A stretch of 64,000 nucleotides of DNA. Origin: Varanus komodoensis. Lineage: Eukaryota; Chordata; Lepidosauria; Squamata; Varanidae. The notes beneath the pieces are model-generated. The model was not told the origin of the DNA and did not search any database. It saw only the letters and a program-made list of their open reading frames with translations. The position numbers and the translations under genes were made by a program. The DNA is taken from NCBI RefSeq assembly GCF_004798865.1, contig NW_025335317.1, positions 21,940,354 through 22,004,353 on the forward strand, read 5' to 3'. Positions 36,771 to 48,089 of this stretch are shown here, one piece after another (position 1 is the first letter of the stretch; every line of letters starts with the position of its first letter).

Positions 36771-37400
36771 CTATATTGCATCTGAACTGAGTATGAGCGT
36801 ATGGTCTTCCAAACAAGTCACATATGCTAATAATTTTGACTGTTTTGATTCTGGAAGGGAGGCATGAAGCAGGGTGAAGGGAAAATGTACAATAATCATT
36901 GCAAATGAAATAATTGGAGGAGCAAGATCTTCATCTACATTTTGATTTAATAAACAGAGTCCAGAGATTGCTGTTCTGTCAAGTACAATCCCTCTGTTTC
37001 TGAATTTAATGGCCATTACATCTCTGAGTATTTGCACCTGTAAAGTATAAGATGATATCTGATTGAAAAGTAAACACTCCCTGGGCACCTCTGCTGAAAA
37101 GTGTGCCTTCTGATGACCTCGGGGGCAATTTGCAAGGTCACACAGTTTGGAGGCTGAATAATTTTATGTTCTCATTATCACTATTTCAGTGGAGTTTATT
37201 TCTTCATTGTGGTATTCATGAGAGAATGGGAGTCCTTCGCACCTAATGGTAATCTATGCAGGCAAATTTATAATGTATCAACTGCTTTTATTACTGATCC
37301 TTTAATGTTTCTAGGTCAAGTCAGGGAATTCATTAGTCAGACAGAATAAGAGTTAGTTTCAACTGGTTTGCACATATTTGCATTTTGTCTAATCAAAGAG
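36771..37400. promoter_or_regulatory. Candidate conserved non-coding element
   Basis: A repeat-free block with many homeodomain-type cores (TAATAATTTT, CAATAATCATTG, TGATTTAATAAAC, GAATAATTTTATG). Others such as GCACCTGTAAAG (E-box) and AAGGTCACA (nuclear-receptor half-site) also occur. It has no coding signal and does not resemble a transposon. Its texture is that of a developmental enhancer, but conservation cannot be judged from one sequence. Confidence 0.3.
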
Positions 37401-37688
37401 CTTCTTTTCTTAAAACAATTTTATTAATATATCTCCCATAGCCTTTCCCCTTGCCACTACTCTTGTGTGTGGACCAAAAACAAGATGATTTCAAGAGAAG
37501 CTTAGGAAGGCCAAACCTATACTTTTCTTTTCCATCACATTTTTCAGCACTGGACTCTCCTGTTTATAAGCGAAAAAATGTAACCAATATTAACTTAAGA
37601 AAGTAATAATACTCTTTGGCTCATGCTGTTTGTTTTCTTTTATGCTTCCTCGCTGCTTCATGCACTTCCATCCATCACCTTGTACCTT

Positions 37689-37699
37689 TCTCTCTCTCA

Positions 37700-37735
<36 letters not shown>

Positions 37736-37736
37736 G
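37689..37736. repeat. (TC)n(AC)n microsatellite
   Basis: A TC-rich tract of about 17 units, with one AA interruption, is followed by a short AC run. Frames through it are artefacts. Confidence 0.95.
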
Positions 37737-38420
37737 AGTGCCATTTTTCTACTTCCACTCCACCCCACCCTCAAGACACTCTTCAGAAGCTCTGCTGTAA
37801 CTTCCTCTGTTCTGCTGATTGTTTCTTTTTGCAATATTGAGTACCTTCTATTTTGAAGAACTCAGAAATGACATTTCTGCACACATATATCTTCTCAACC
37901 ACTTAGAAATTTTGCTAAACCCAATTTTATTTCCCATCATTTTTTGTCACTATTATAGCAGTAAAGCCCAAATTGGGGCCAGGGTTGGGGGATGAGATGC
38001 TGATTATATTCAGCAGCTAGACTCCCTGCTAGCACAGAGGAAGACAACTGATCGCTGCCTTTTGGGACTGCTTCTTCTAAGATTGTCAGCCATGTGAAGA
38101 TCTAGCCGACCTCCACCTGTCTGTTAAGCAGGCACAGCATAGCATAAGGCTTTTCAGAAGCTCCGTTATGCTACTCTAGCTTTCAAAATCCAGTGTAAAC
38201 TAGCTTCCTGGATTCTACTGCACCTTTTCCCAAGAGAATGATTTACCCAGGATTATCAGATGACAATGAGGACACTCCAGGGCAACAAGAGACAGCTTGA
38301 GGGTGTAAAATCTGGTGAGAAAGCCTATCAGAGAACACTGCTGCTCCAGGCCCTACCGTTAAGGCTTCCTCTTTCTCTCTCGAAGCACCAAAACAGCCAT
38401 GCTGCCCTTTCTTCACATCT

Positions 38421-38585
38421 AGCCTGTATGGTGTAGTGGCTAAAAGTTGAGGACTGGGGCTCAGACAATTGGGTTCTAGTCCTGGCTCAGCCATGGAGTT
38501 CACTGGGTGACTTTGGGCCAGTCACAGACTCTCAGTCTAACCTACCTCACAAGGTTGTAATTGGGAGGAGTGGGGAACTATTCTG
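38421..38585 (+). mobile_element. Squamate tRNA-derived SINE, 3' truncated or decayed
   Basis: AGCCTGTATGGTGTAGTGGC, then TAAAAGTTGAGGACTGGGG, GGGTTCTAGTCCTGGCTCAG (box B-like), TGGGTGACTTTGGGCCAGTC and CCTACCTCACAAGGTTGTAA give the same order as the SINE at 15345. The LINE-like tail is weak. Confidence 0.8.
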
Positions 38586-39689
38586 TGCTTAAAGAATGAT
38601 CCAGACAAGCCCAGTGATGGGTTCCCACAACTTACTAAGCCCTGGGTGGGTAGTACATCGAACCCACTGCATTTCTGATAAACTACCTGAAGAACCCATG
38701 GTGGCTTGCGCCATTTAATACATCTCTCATGGAATGCTGTGATGTTGTAATATCAGAATGTGGCCAACCAAATAATCCACAGTCGTGCCAAAAAAATAAG
38801 AGACTACCTAGGCACAAACAGAAGAAAGGGCTTCTGGTCTTGCAAGAGGCCCTGGCCAATGTCAGAACCACCATCAGCTTCCTCTCATGCTTCTGATGAT
38901 ACTAGGAGGAGAGGAGACTAGGATTGCTTATGAGCAATCTGAATATTCCCCCAACATTAGCAGAAGTGTAGGAAAGATTCCAGGCTCTGCTGCATGCTGC
39001 TCCTTCAACCCCTGTTGGGAGGTGGCATGGTAAAGGTGGCACAGAACAAGGGTATGGCCTTGCTCTTGAGCAAGCAAGGTCAAGTGGCTGGATTCTGCCT
39101 ACCGCTGGAGTCCTTTTGGCTTCATCAATGGGTAAGAACCAGCCTCCTAATCCCTCCAGCCAGTGCAGAGTTGCTAACCCTCCTTTCAGGGGAATTGCGG
39201 GGAAAGCATCTCCACTTCCCTGCACCAGCCAGTTTGATTGAGAGGATATTACACTGACCAGTGGGGATAGAAGGTGTTTGCTGTCAGTCTCACTGGAAGG
39301 AGGCTAGTGGGAAAGCAGTCCTACCACCTGTCCTGCATGTTTCCTCCTTCCCAAATCCAGAGTAGGGCTTGGAAAAGAGGAAGCACATGGGCAGGTTCTC
39401 ATGGTGCCTAGGGACTCTGGGATACAAGCAGCCAAGCTCCCAGGTGAGCAACTTGAGTGAGCAAACAGGGGAAACAAGCCAGAGTTTGGTAGTGGAGCTT
39501 TTGTGTAAGTGGAGGCAGAGGGAAAGGGGAGAGGAGCCTGGATTGGCACAATAACAATTTCTTCTACAAGCCCAGGGCTCCTGAGGGCCACAAGAGAGGG
39601 GCCTGACTACTAGCGGCATCTGTGCGGGTGGGGAGATTCATTTGGGTTCCTCACTCCTGGCTGAGCAGATCAGGGGAAGTTGCCTGGGA
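38586..39689. other. Non-coding DNA, slightly GC-rich
   Basis: Frames of about 60-109 codons occur on both strands over the same bases and lack motifs, so composition explains them. It may include the decayed 5' part of the CR1 element that follows, but I cannot show this. Confidence 0.35.
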
Positions 39690-41316
39690 AAGAAAGAACA
39701 TCAACTTGAACTTTTAATAGGGGAAGGTGAATATGACCGGATAGGCATAACTGAAAATTGGTGACTGTAATGACAGGAATTCAACAGCTGAAACATATAA
39801 CCTGTTCAAGAAGAACAGAAGGAACAGAAAGGGAGGCAGAGTCACACTATATTTTAAAGATACATCTCTCTGAACAGAAATACAGAAGGATGAGCTTAGT
39901 GGCCCCATCAAGAGCATCTGTATTAATATAAATGGAGCGAGGAATAAAAGGAGCACAGCATTTGGAGTCCATTACAGACCACCCAGTCAAAGAGAAGACA
40001 AGGATGAAACTTTTGAAAGCAAATTGTCAGTGTTTCAAAGAAGCACAATGTTGTCATTATGAGAGAATTCAATTTCCCTGAGACCTTTTGGAAGATGAAT
40101 TCTGCCAAACACAGCCCCTCCAAGGGATTCCTAACATGTGTCGTCGATAACTTCCTCCAACAAAAAGTGGATGAAGGAAGAAAAGGAACGACTATCCTTG
40201 ACTTGATACTAACCAACAGGGAAGACCTGGTGGACAAAGTGGCAGCTATGGGAACTTTGGGGGAAAGTGACTGTGTCATACTTGAATTCTTGATTCTAAA
40301 GGAAGCAAAAGCCATATATAGCCAAACATGCACCCTGGATTTCAAGAAAGCCAAGTTTTTAATAAACTCAGAACAATAAGTAAAGTGGCAAGTGACTAAT
40401 GAGAAAAGGAGTCCAAGATGGATGGGAATCTTTAGAAAGGGAATTCTAAAGGCACATTTACAAACAATTCAATTTTTTTAAAAAAATTAAGATAAGAAAG
40501 GTAGAAGACAACAGAAGAGGACCATGCAGCTTAGAGATGATTTAAAAACAAAAGAGGACATGTACAGGAAGTGGAAGGAAGGGCAGTCTGCACGGGAAAA
40601 TGCAAACAGATAGTACTGAATTGAAGGGATGGCAAAGCTAGGAATAAATTGAGCCTAGCGAAGGATGCTAAAAGCAACAAAAAACCTTCTTCAGATATGT
40701 CCAAAGGAAAAGACAAAGGAAAGAAATGAGAGCTCAGTTATTCAATGTGGATTGCAAAATGGTAACAGATGACAAAGAAAAGGCAGATGTTTCTCCCAAA
40801 AGAAGATCTATGACCTTCCTGTTGAAGGGGAAGTACATGTTAAAGGAGCAAGATGGTAGCTCAAGATTGATAGGCAAATAGCAAGGATCATCTAATTTTG
40901 TAGATTAAGATCAAATCTCCAGGTCCTGATGAACTTCATCCTAGAGTCATAAAGGAGCTGGTGGAGGAACTCTCAGAACCACTATCTTTGAGAAATCATG
41001 GAGGGCAGAGGAAATGCCAGGTGACTAGACTAGGGCAAATGTTATCCCTATCTTCAAGAAAGGGTGGAGTGAGGGGAGAAGAACCTAGGAACTGTAATCC
41101 ATCTGACATTGATACCTGGGAAAAGTCTGGAGCAGATTATAAAAGCAATGCAGAGATTACTAGGAGCAAAACATGGATTCCTCAAGAAGAAATCCTGCCA
41201 GACCAATCTGATTTCATTGTTTGATTGGGTAACCTCCTTGATGGACTGCAGGGATTCTGTGGACATAGTATATCTTGACCTCAGCACAGCTTTTGACAAA
41301 GTGGCCCATGATACCA
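39690..41316 (+). mobile_element. CR1-type LINE, endonuclease and N-terminal RT remnant
   Basis: Near the start a frame reads GEYDRIGITENW, like the CR1 endonuclease strand YDLIGITETWW. VHYRPPSQREDKDETFESKL then follows at 39960-40020. The uninterrupted frame at 40059-40379 carries TTILDLILTNREDLVDKVAA and a later TLDFKKAKF, typical of the CR1 endonuclease end. Further on, KSPGPDELHPRVIKELVEEL and, at 41109-41316, QTNLISLFDWVTSLM and VDIVYLDLSTAFDKVAHD mark RT. The frame is broken many times and ORF1 is absent (5'-truncated). The RT catalytic palm and C-terminus are missing where the next segment begins. Confidence 0.8.
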
Positions 41317-41532
41317 TGTTTCCCCGAAAATAGGATCTAGCTGTGTTTATTCCCAGGGCCAGTGGGGAACATAAAGAGCCTTTTTAAACTTTATTTTTAA
41401 CTTAACTTTAACTTAATGCACTGTGTGGAGGAAACATGCTTATGCAGGTTACTCCCTCTGCTCCCTGCAGAGGGAGCAGAGCCGCATAAGCCGATGCTTC
41501 CTCTAGAGCGCCAGCTCCTGTCACAGGCGGAT
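41317..41532. mobile_element. 216-bp insertion in the CR1 element, possible hAT-type MITE
   Basis: TGATACCA stands on both sides (41309-41316 and 41533-41540), an 8-bp direct repeat of the size made by hAT transposons. The left end TGTTTCCCCGAAAATAGG resembles a common squamate non-autonomous repeat starting 'tgtttccccgaaaataag'. Matching terminal inverted repeats are not visible, and about 700 bp of CR1 is also missing at this point. A deletion with chance microhomology is therefore a real alternative. It contains the palindrome at 41428-41503. Confidence 0.45.
41428..41503. repeat. Large imperfect palindrome inside the insertion
   Basis: The core CTCTGCTCCCT / AGGGAGCAGAG is a perfect 11-bp stem around GCAG. 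It is enclosed by GCTTATGC / GCATAAGC and by GAGGAAACATG / CGATGCTTCCTC, so the arms pair over about 33-39 bp with small bulges. The palindrome is non-coding. Confidence 0.85.
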
Positions 41533-41897
41533 TGATACCAAACGTAGAAGAAGAGAAGATTGAGGGGTGATAAGATAGCACTGCACAAGTACTTGCAGGC
41601 TGTTACACAGAGGAAAGACGGGATTTTTTTTTTTTTTTAATCAGCCCAGAGTGTAGGACATGGAATACTGGGCTCAAGTTGCCCATTATTCTGGTTATCA
41701 GGAAAGAACATTCTGACTGTTTGAGCAGTACGACAGTGGAACCAATGACCTAAGGGAGGTTGTGGGCTCTCCCACACTTGAGGCATTCAAGATGGAACTA
41801 GACGGCCATCACAGAAGGATGGCTTAACTTGGAGTACTGCACTGAGAAGGGGCCTTCTGGTCCCTTCCAACTGTATAATTCTGGGATTCTGTGATAT
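41533..41897 (+). mobile_element. CR1-type LINE 3' UTR and tail
   Basis: AGATTGAGGGGTGATAAGAT, GGCTGTTACACAGAGGAAAG, GTGGAACCAATGACCTAAGG, GGCATTCAAGATGGAACTAG and GGTCCCTTCCAACTGTATAA then TTCTGGGATTCTGTGAT reproduce the order of the squamate CR1/L3 3' end. The octamer-like ATTCTGTG tail repeat closes it. An internal T14 tract interrupts it at 41626-41639. It continues the element from 39690 with the RT C-terminus lost. Confidence 0.8.
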
Positions 41898-42860
41898 TAT
41901 ATGTTGCTCAGGTATGATCTTTGCTATAATTCTACTGATGTTTGTGCACTGATAAACTTTGTTGTTTGTTTTGGCAACAAATATATTTTTGCAATGGATA
42001 CAAAGTTGGGCAACAGTTTTCATTGTGTTTCTTTAGCTAGTTTACATTCAAAGCATCTTGTCAGTTACAACAATTCCTCTCCTATACCAGCAAAGGGAAT
42101 AAAAACTAATACATCCTTGGATATACTGTTGGCTCTATTTTCTAGCAATTGGACTGAAATAATAAAAAGGAAAGGGATTCTGCATTCATTTAAAATCTAA
42201 GTTCATAATTCAGGCATATATAGAAATGTAATTTTTCTAGCGTTAACAGACTTATTTTTGTGGCTTGCAGCATTTTTAAATGACAAAATTATTCACCTCA
42301 CTGAGCTACGTTTCTTTTTCCTTTGAAATGCCTGTACAAGTAAATCAGGTAGATTAACTAGGGATAAAGACCCAAAAAACTCTTCCTAATACATATGTGC
42401 ATAAGATGTTTTAAGGAGTTTGGAAAGATGTTCAAAAATCTTTAGTCAACCTCAGAAACTTTACCACCAAACAAAAGGTAGTACTATACTTTCCCTTTAG
42501 TGTTCAGCAGCTATGTGATGAAATTTATTAGAAATTGGCTAAAATATTACTGCTAGAATTCACATCTGTAAAAATACAAAAGTTACTGCTTTCTTGTGGA
42601 TATATTTATTAAAGAAGCAATTGGAAAAACAAGCAAGCACCCCCCGCCCCACACACAGACACACCTTCCTGTCTTCAAGACAAACTCAATCAACTCAGGT
42701 AAGGACACTGTTGGGTAGGGGAGTGGACACTATAGTGACAGAAGCCCAATCCCATTTCTGGTGCTGAACACCAAGTGCAGACCCTTGAAACTGGTTCACT
42801 ATCGAATAGGTTATCTGTCCAGGGGGATGCCTATAGGCCAAAGTGCATTCCAGCCCTCGG
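41898..42860. other. Unique non-coding DNA
   Basis: Nothing recognised apart from short C-rich and CA-rich tracts near 42640-42662. Confidence 0.45.
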
Positions 42861-42955
42861 ATATTTATTTATTATTATTTATTAAAACATTTTTATGCCG
42901 CCTCATTCGCCGAAGCCTCGGGGCGGCTATATCCCTCGGGGCGGGATATAGCTTG
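42861..42955 (-). mobile_element. LINE 3' tail fragment with a local rearrangement
   Basis: TTATTAAAACATTTTTATGC, CGCCTCATTCGCCGAAGCC and TCGGGGCGGC are the minus-strand tail seen at 14709. Immediately after, a second CCTCGGGGCGGG occurs inside the perfect hairpin CTATATCCC...GGGATATAG (42927-42951). The copy then stops, so it is a short truncated tail followed by a small inverted or duplicated patch. Confidence 0.75.
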
Positions 42956-43995
42956 GTGCCCAGAAGAAACCCTGGTGGACACCTTTGGGAGAGAGTGACC
43001 CCTCTCCATTTATTCAAACTAGTTTCAACAACACTGGCCAGGTAAGCTGTTTATTAGCTGTAAGGTCAGCTATGACACAAATTTTTGGACCAACTTACTG
43101 TTCATGAGCAGGACAGACAGGCCTGAAGAATTACCGAGGTGTGGAGGCTGACTGGAACCGGGTGAAGTGCACGGATATCTTAATTGCCTTCTTCTGCCAG
43201 TGTCATTCCCTCCTGACATCACAAGACCCTCTGCCTAGCACAACAGCTGCAATGGCCCCAGCCTCCTCCACTGTTAAATGCACTGCAGCCAGCACCACCC
43301 TGCCGCCTCATTCAGCAGTGTTGGTGCCTTGGAGGAGGTTAAGTGGTAATGCCTCCAGCTGGGAGCAGATGGTCCTGCTGTTGTTCTTGCATCTCCCATC
43401 CCTACTCTAGGCCTGTTAGAAATTTCAATTACAGAACTTGTTCCTACAATCCTTAAACTATAGTTCTGATTTTTATTTATTCTTTTCCTTACCCTTTATG
43501 AAGTTGTAAGCCCAGCGTATTTTTCACCTAAAATGCAAATGGTGCCCCCATTCCATATGTTGTAAAGTTTAATTGTATCATTCAGAGACAGATCAGTGCC
43601 TTCATCTACCTCCCTGTATCATGTTGCCATGATGCTTACTGTACTGCATGGCTGGACCAGCCTTGTTGTTATGACTAGTAGAAACACGAGTCTGGTGAAC
43701 TGTCAACCTGGTGTGAGTCAGTTCTGTACCCTCCTGATTGAGTCCTTAGGGAAGAGAAAAGAGAGGACCAACATCTGTTCCACAGATGAAGCACCACTCA
43801 GAGGATGGTACATCACTCACCACTCCTTGGGCAAAGTAGGAGCAGACTTTTTGCCAGATGAATAATGATGCTCTGCTTTTAGTAGCAAAGTCATGCTAGA
43901 TATGCAACCGACAAAGCACATGCCTTGTTATCAGCCCAGTAAGCATCTTGCCTGCTTCTCATTCAACTGCAGTGTTCTTGAGCACCTTTGACCCT
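42956..43995. other. Non-coding DNA
   Basis: Moderately GC-rich, with no recognised gene. The short frames at 43141-43410 and 43596-43865 lack motifs. Confidence 0.4.
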
Positions 43996-43999
43996 GGCA

Positions 44000-44230
44000 C
44001 TGTAATGCCCCATCAAAAATAATGAACCCTGACAAATGCAGCTTTAAATCTTGCAGCTTTCCTCCCACAGAATTACTACAGCATGCTTCAACCTGCTTTT
44101 CATTGTTGTCGTTGCTCGATATGCGATCCAAACAAATAAAGCTAACGATCAGACTTGATTTCCAATTTGTAAAATAACTTTGATTTCAGTGGCTTTCTAT
44201 TCTTTTATGGCATATCTTTTATATTTGGAG
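44000..44230. promoter_or_regulatory. Candidate conserved non-coding element
   Basis: A repeat-free stretch containing ACCTTTGACCCTGGCACTG, CATCAAAAATAATGAACCC, ACAGAATTACTACAG and ATAACTTTGATTTCAG. Among these are TCF/LEF-like CTTTGA words, a TGACC nuclear-receptor half-site and TAAT cores. No coding signal. Regulatory role is inference. Confidence 0.28.
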
Positions 44231-45594
44231 AGTTTTAAAAGTGCATAAGTAGGCAGAAGAAAAAATGCACAAAATTCTTATCTAGAGGTGAAGACAGACA
44301 TAATAAAAAGAGATGCTTTTATTTGAGGAAGCTAGCTGCAAGGCTTCTTTGCCTAGCTGGTGAAGGCGGTGAATCGGGGAATACACAACAGCCAAGGAGG
44401 GCAGGTAACACCAATGAGCCTGAAACCCTTCTGACTCACCATTCTTCTCATCTGATAGTTCTATTGTAGGGATTGAGGTTACACAGCTATTAATCCATCC
44501 TCTCTTTACACTACTTTTTCCTTCACTAGGAATGCCAGATATTTATTCTACTATTAACATGGCTGGTGCCAGAAAACCTGGAATGATGACTGCTAAAATG
44601 ATGATGATGTATGAATTTCATTCTTCCCCCAGTTCTGTACACAGGAGCCTGCAGGAAATATATTCTGAGAATCTGACTTTTTAAAAGCGATATCACAATT
44701 CACCTAAATGATTTTTTTATCCTGTAAACATGGTTGGTAAAATTGCTAAATGAACTTCACACTCTAACAAATCTGATAGTATCTTACAAGCTGTTCTTGC
44801 TTCTGAGATAGCAGGACAGTTTCTGTGCAGTTTTAGACCATATCTCATGAGGAAATGCTATACCTTTCACAAGATTAAAAGTGTACAGATAAATAATGTT
44901 AAAAATAAAGGAAGTTCTATTCAGGTCACTGCAGATTAAAATTGAGATGAGCACTTACTTTAAGCTCCTTGTAAATTTCTGTGACTATTTAAGACTTTAC
45001 AGAATAAGATTATTCACAGTGCAGGTGAGCATTCATGAAACTCTATAATCCTTTTAATCAATACTTTAAATATGCAGGCCTCCAAGGAACCCACAGTTCT
45101 TCTTTATTGCATTTAATTTTGTTTGTTTAAAGCCATATTTTTTTTCAAAATAGTAGAGCATACAAACAACTAGGAATGCTGTATTAATCCATCCAGGTTG
45201 GTTTCTGGCATGAATATTCTTGACACATTGAAGCAGACAAGCATCCTGGGTTTTGTTCATTCTACCCACTTCAATTTCAACCAAGGAAATCCCCAAGCAA
45301 TTATCTGGAAGTTTACTAAGCATCTAAACTAAAGGGCATGGTACACAGGGAAGCCAGTTGGATGGTGCTGGATGTGCAAGTGTCTTGCACAAGCTTGCAA
45401 ATTTAAGTATAAAAGTGATGAGGAATGATGGTCACGAATCCTTCTTCTATATATGTAGCAAGGCAGAATTTCTTCCACTACAGAGCAGCCAAGGGGCTCC
45501 TTCTCACCCAAACATGTTGCAACAAGACTATATCATGATGTGATTTGCACTATACTTTACTTAACCAATAGGTTGGGGAATTCTGGGTTGTCAT
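44231..45594. other. Unique non-coding DNA
   Basis: AT-rich, without a recognised gene or repeat family. Confidence 0.4.
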
Positions 45595-45970
45595 GATATG
45601 TAGATCCATTAGTGTTAACCAATCATGGTTTTTTAACAATGAACAATCCAGAAAAAGAATCCATGTTTTGTTGTTGGATTGTTATCATTCAGTTCTTTGA
45701 ACTATGGGTTGATGTTACCTGTGAACTCAGGACTGTGGACTGTTCATAGGTTGTTTCATCAGGCTAAAGAGACGATGGGTAAATAAAGCAAACCACTTTG
45801 CCTTCCACAAAAGCATTTGGTACCCAAGGAGGAGACAGTTGAAGGAAGAGAGAAATAGACAATCCATGGATTCAGAAAACAAATCTTAGTTTGTTTGAAT
45901 GTTTGTCAGACTCTGAATAGGGCAACAAACCATGGATTAAATAACCCATGGGTTAGTGTAACATTCAAAC
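45595..45970. mobile_element. Candidate palindromic DNA-transposon remnant
   Basis: The segment is full of inverted words: AATCCATGTTTTGTTG near 45658 pairs with CAACAAACCATGGATT near 45922. CAATCCATGGATTC and AACCCATGGGTT are themselves near-palindromes. Similar 'aaaccatggattgttgttgg' repeats are familiar in squamates as short non-autonomous DNA elements. Ends and target duplication were not resolved. Confidence 0.4.
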
Positions 45971-47392
45971 TTGGTCAATGAGTAAAATCTTGCTTAAGGC
46001 TGAAAACATTGTAAGCCTTACAATTCTTACAAAGGTAGGAATGCATAAGAATGTTCTTTGGGTTCATTTTTACTTTGATTTGTCATATTTGCAACCCCAA
46101 ACACAAGCAAGAACTCAGTTTTCTGAAAAATACTGCAAGTTCATAAACTTATTTTTCTGTTTGAAAAGTGTTCATTTAGGGCATGCTTTTGTAAAATCGC
46201 ACACTTTTTTGTTAAAAAAGAAAAAGAAGATTTGGAAATTTCAACTAGATGACCCAGACTCAGAGGTGAAAATAGGAGACTCTCAGCTTGAATGTTGCTG
46301 ATGTTCCCTTTCCTAGCAAAAAGGACAGAAAGCAGAAGGAAAACTGGCCCGGTTCTTTCTCTCCCATTTCTCCAACACATCCAGAGACCTGCCTTGATAG
46401 AAATGAAATTGATAGAAGGTTTCAAATTCTGTGCCAATTGCACTTTTATCCTAAAAACACTTCTTTTCACTTACTGTTTGGTGGAGTTCTCAGTTTCATT
46501 ACCGGTTAGAGCTAGATGATAAGTAATAACCCATCAGGAGTTAATATTTGAAGTCTTAGATATTGTGGGGAAAACCATCTAATTTTGATGAAAGAATATA
46601 TGTATGAATTCAAATTGTACAGAGACTCAACCGTTCTGAGACATTATGTGGAATTTCTATACATATGAGTTTCTGTAAATATCTGACATCATGAGATAGA
46701 ACTGTGAAACCCATGCAAATAAAGAACAGGTTACACACATGCCTATAAACAACTCTTATTTAAATGTGAAATCAATTAAATCTTGCACCTTGTATGCTCA
46801 AGTTTCACTTTACACTTTATAGTGCTACTTTTACAGCTATTTATGTGATCCCTGATGTACACATTCAAATGTAGCAAAAGTTATGTGTTTCAGTTTTGTC
46901 TAATTTAGCATGTAGGTTTCCCTCCTTGTCTCCAAGCATCTGTATCATGAAGAAAAATGATGTATCACAGAAGCAGCATTAAAAGGACAATTGATTTCCT
47001 TCTAATACTAATTGGGGCAGTGAAGAACTTAGAAGAAAAATGCTTATTCTGATCTTGCCCATATTAGGAAATGACTTTTTACAACAGCTAGAACATGGTG
47101 TTAGCACTCGAGAGTTCTGCTATGAATGAAGCAGCATTTATCTCTGCATGTGATATCTCCACATGTGATATGCTTGTGGCAGTTGTAATACTATGGTCAT
47201 CTTAGCAGTCTAGAAAAATATCCTCTAGAAATTCTCATTCATGCCTCAAAAATGGCATTGAGAAGCACTGATAGGAAATTTAATAAGGTGCTGGCATGGG
47301 TCACCTTTTTCATGGGTTCCTACCTCTAGAAGCCTTCAGAAATTTCAGGATGGGTTATTCATAACCTTTTTTTGTTCTGTCCCCTATACCAG

Positions 47393-47632
47393 AGCCCCCT
47401 AAAGCCCCTTTTATTATCTATGAGAGTAGAATTAATTGGAGAAGGACTCAGTTATCCTTGGAGGTAAACAGTCATCTCAAAACTGATTGCAGCACCAGGG
47501 TCAAATCCATGGCAGATCACACTTTCAAGGATAAACTTAAGAAAATGGCAGAAGAATTAAATTTTACTTTGCAAAATGCTAGGAACAATTTTGTCAGCAG
47601 AGCCTATATGTACTCAATGATCTATAACATTG
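47393..47632 (+). CDS. Candidate internal exon of an unidentified protein
   Basis: A polypyrimidine tract ends in CCCCTATACCAG at 47392, with a branch-like TTCATAAC about 28 nt upstream, and a consensus donor TTG|GTGAGC follows 47632. The enclosed 240 bp is open in one frame. It enters and leaves in the same phase (1-1), so it could be spliced in or out without a shift, as exons of extracellular modules often are. The peptide runs from PPKAPFIIYESRINW to NFTLQNARNNFVSRAYMY and ends SMIYNI. It is lysine-rich in the middle, has one cysteine and an NFT glycosylation motif. I do not recognise the protein. No partner exon was seen, and the frame stops 24 nt past the donor if unspliced. Chance or a decayed exon remains possible. 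Confidence 0.45.
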
Positions 47633-47692
47633 GTGAGCCTACAGGTGGTGCAAACTAGAAATGGAAATAAATGAATATTAATCACTTAGAAC

Positions 47693-47807
47693 AGCCTTCT
47701 CCAACCTGCTGTCTTAGGAGGACTGCAACTCCTATAATTCCCAGTCAATACTATCCACTGGAAGCTGCAGCTTAAAACACCAGGAGGACTCCAGCCTGGG
47801 GAAGCTG
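47693..47807. mobile_element. Palindromic MITE, family A copy 4
   Basis: GCCTTCTCCAACCTGCTGTC, then AGGACTGCAACTCCTATAAT, TCCCAGTCAATACTATCC, GAAGCTGCAGC and CACCAGGAGGACTCC then AGCCTGGGGAAGCTG follow the same mirrored layout as 10100. TAGAA occurs just outside both ends and may be a decayed target duplication. Confidence 0.65.
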
Positions 47808-48089
47808 ACCTAGAAAATGCAAGTTCACTCTGAGCCATTAAGCATAAAACCCAGTTTTTTTTCCCCAGTTTTTCTTTTCAGGTGCATTAGTTTGTTTTCT
47901 TCCTTTCTGTCTGTCTATGTTATACTTAAATCATAATACAACACATTCTGGCATTACAAACATGGGATTTGGCATTCAACACCAAACTCTTGTGTTTGAA
48001 AATAAATGGTAATAGTCTGGCTTCAGTGCCTGAAAGCAATAGATTGGTTTGATTGTTAGGCTTATTCATTAATATATGATGTAGTAGCA

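Noticed and set aside
38902-39619. Overlapping minus-strand frames of 95-109 codons
   Set aside because: Several frames are open at once over the same bases and none has a motif.
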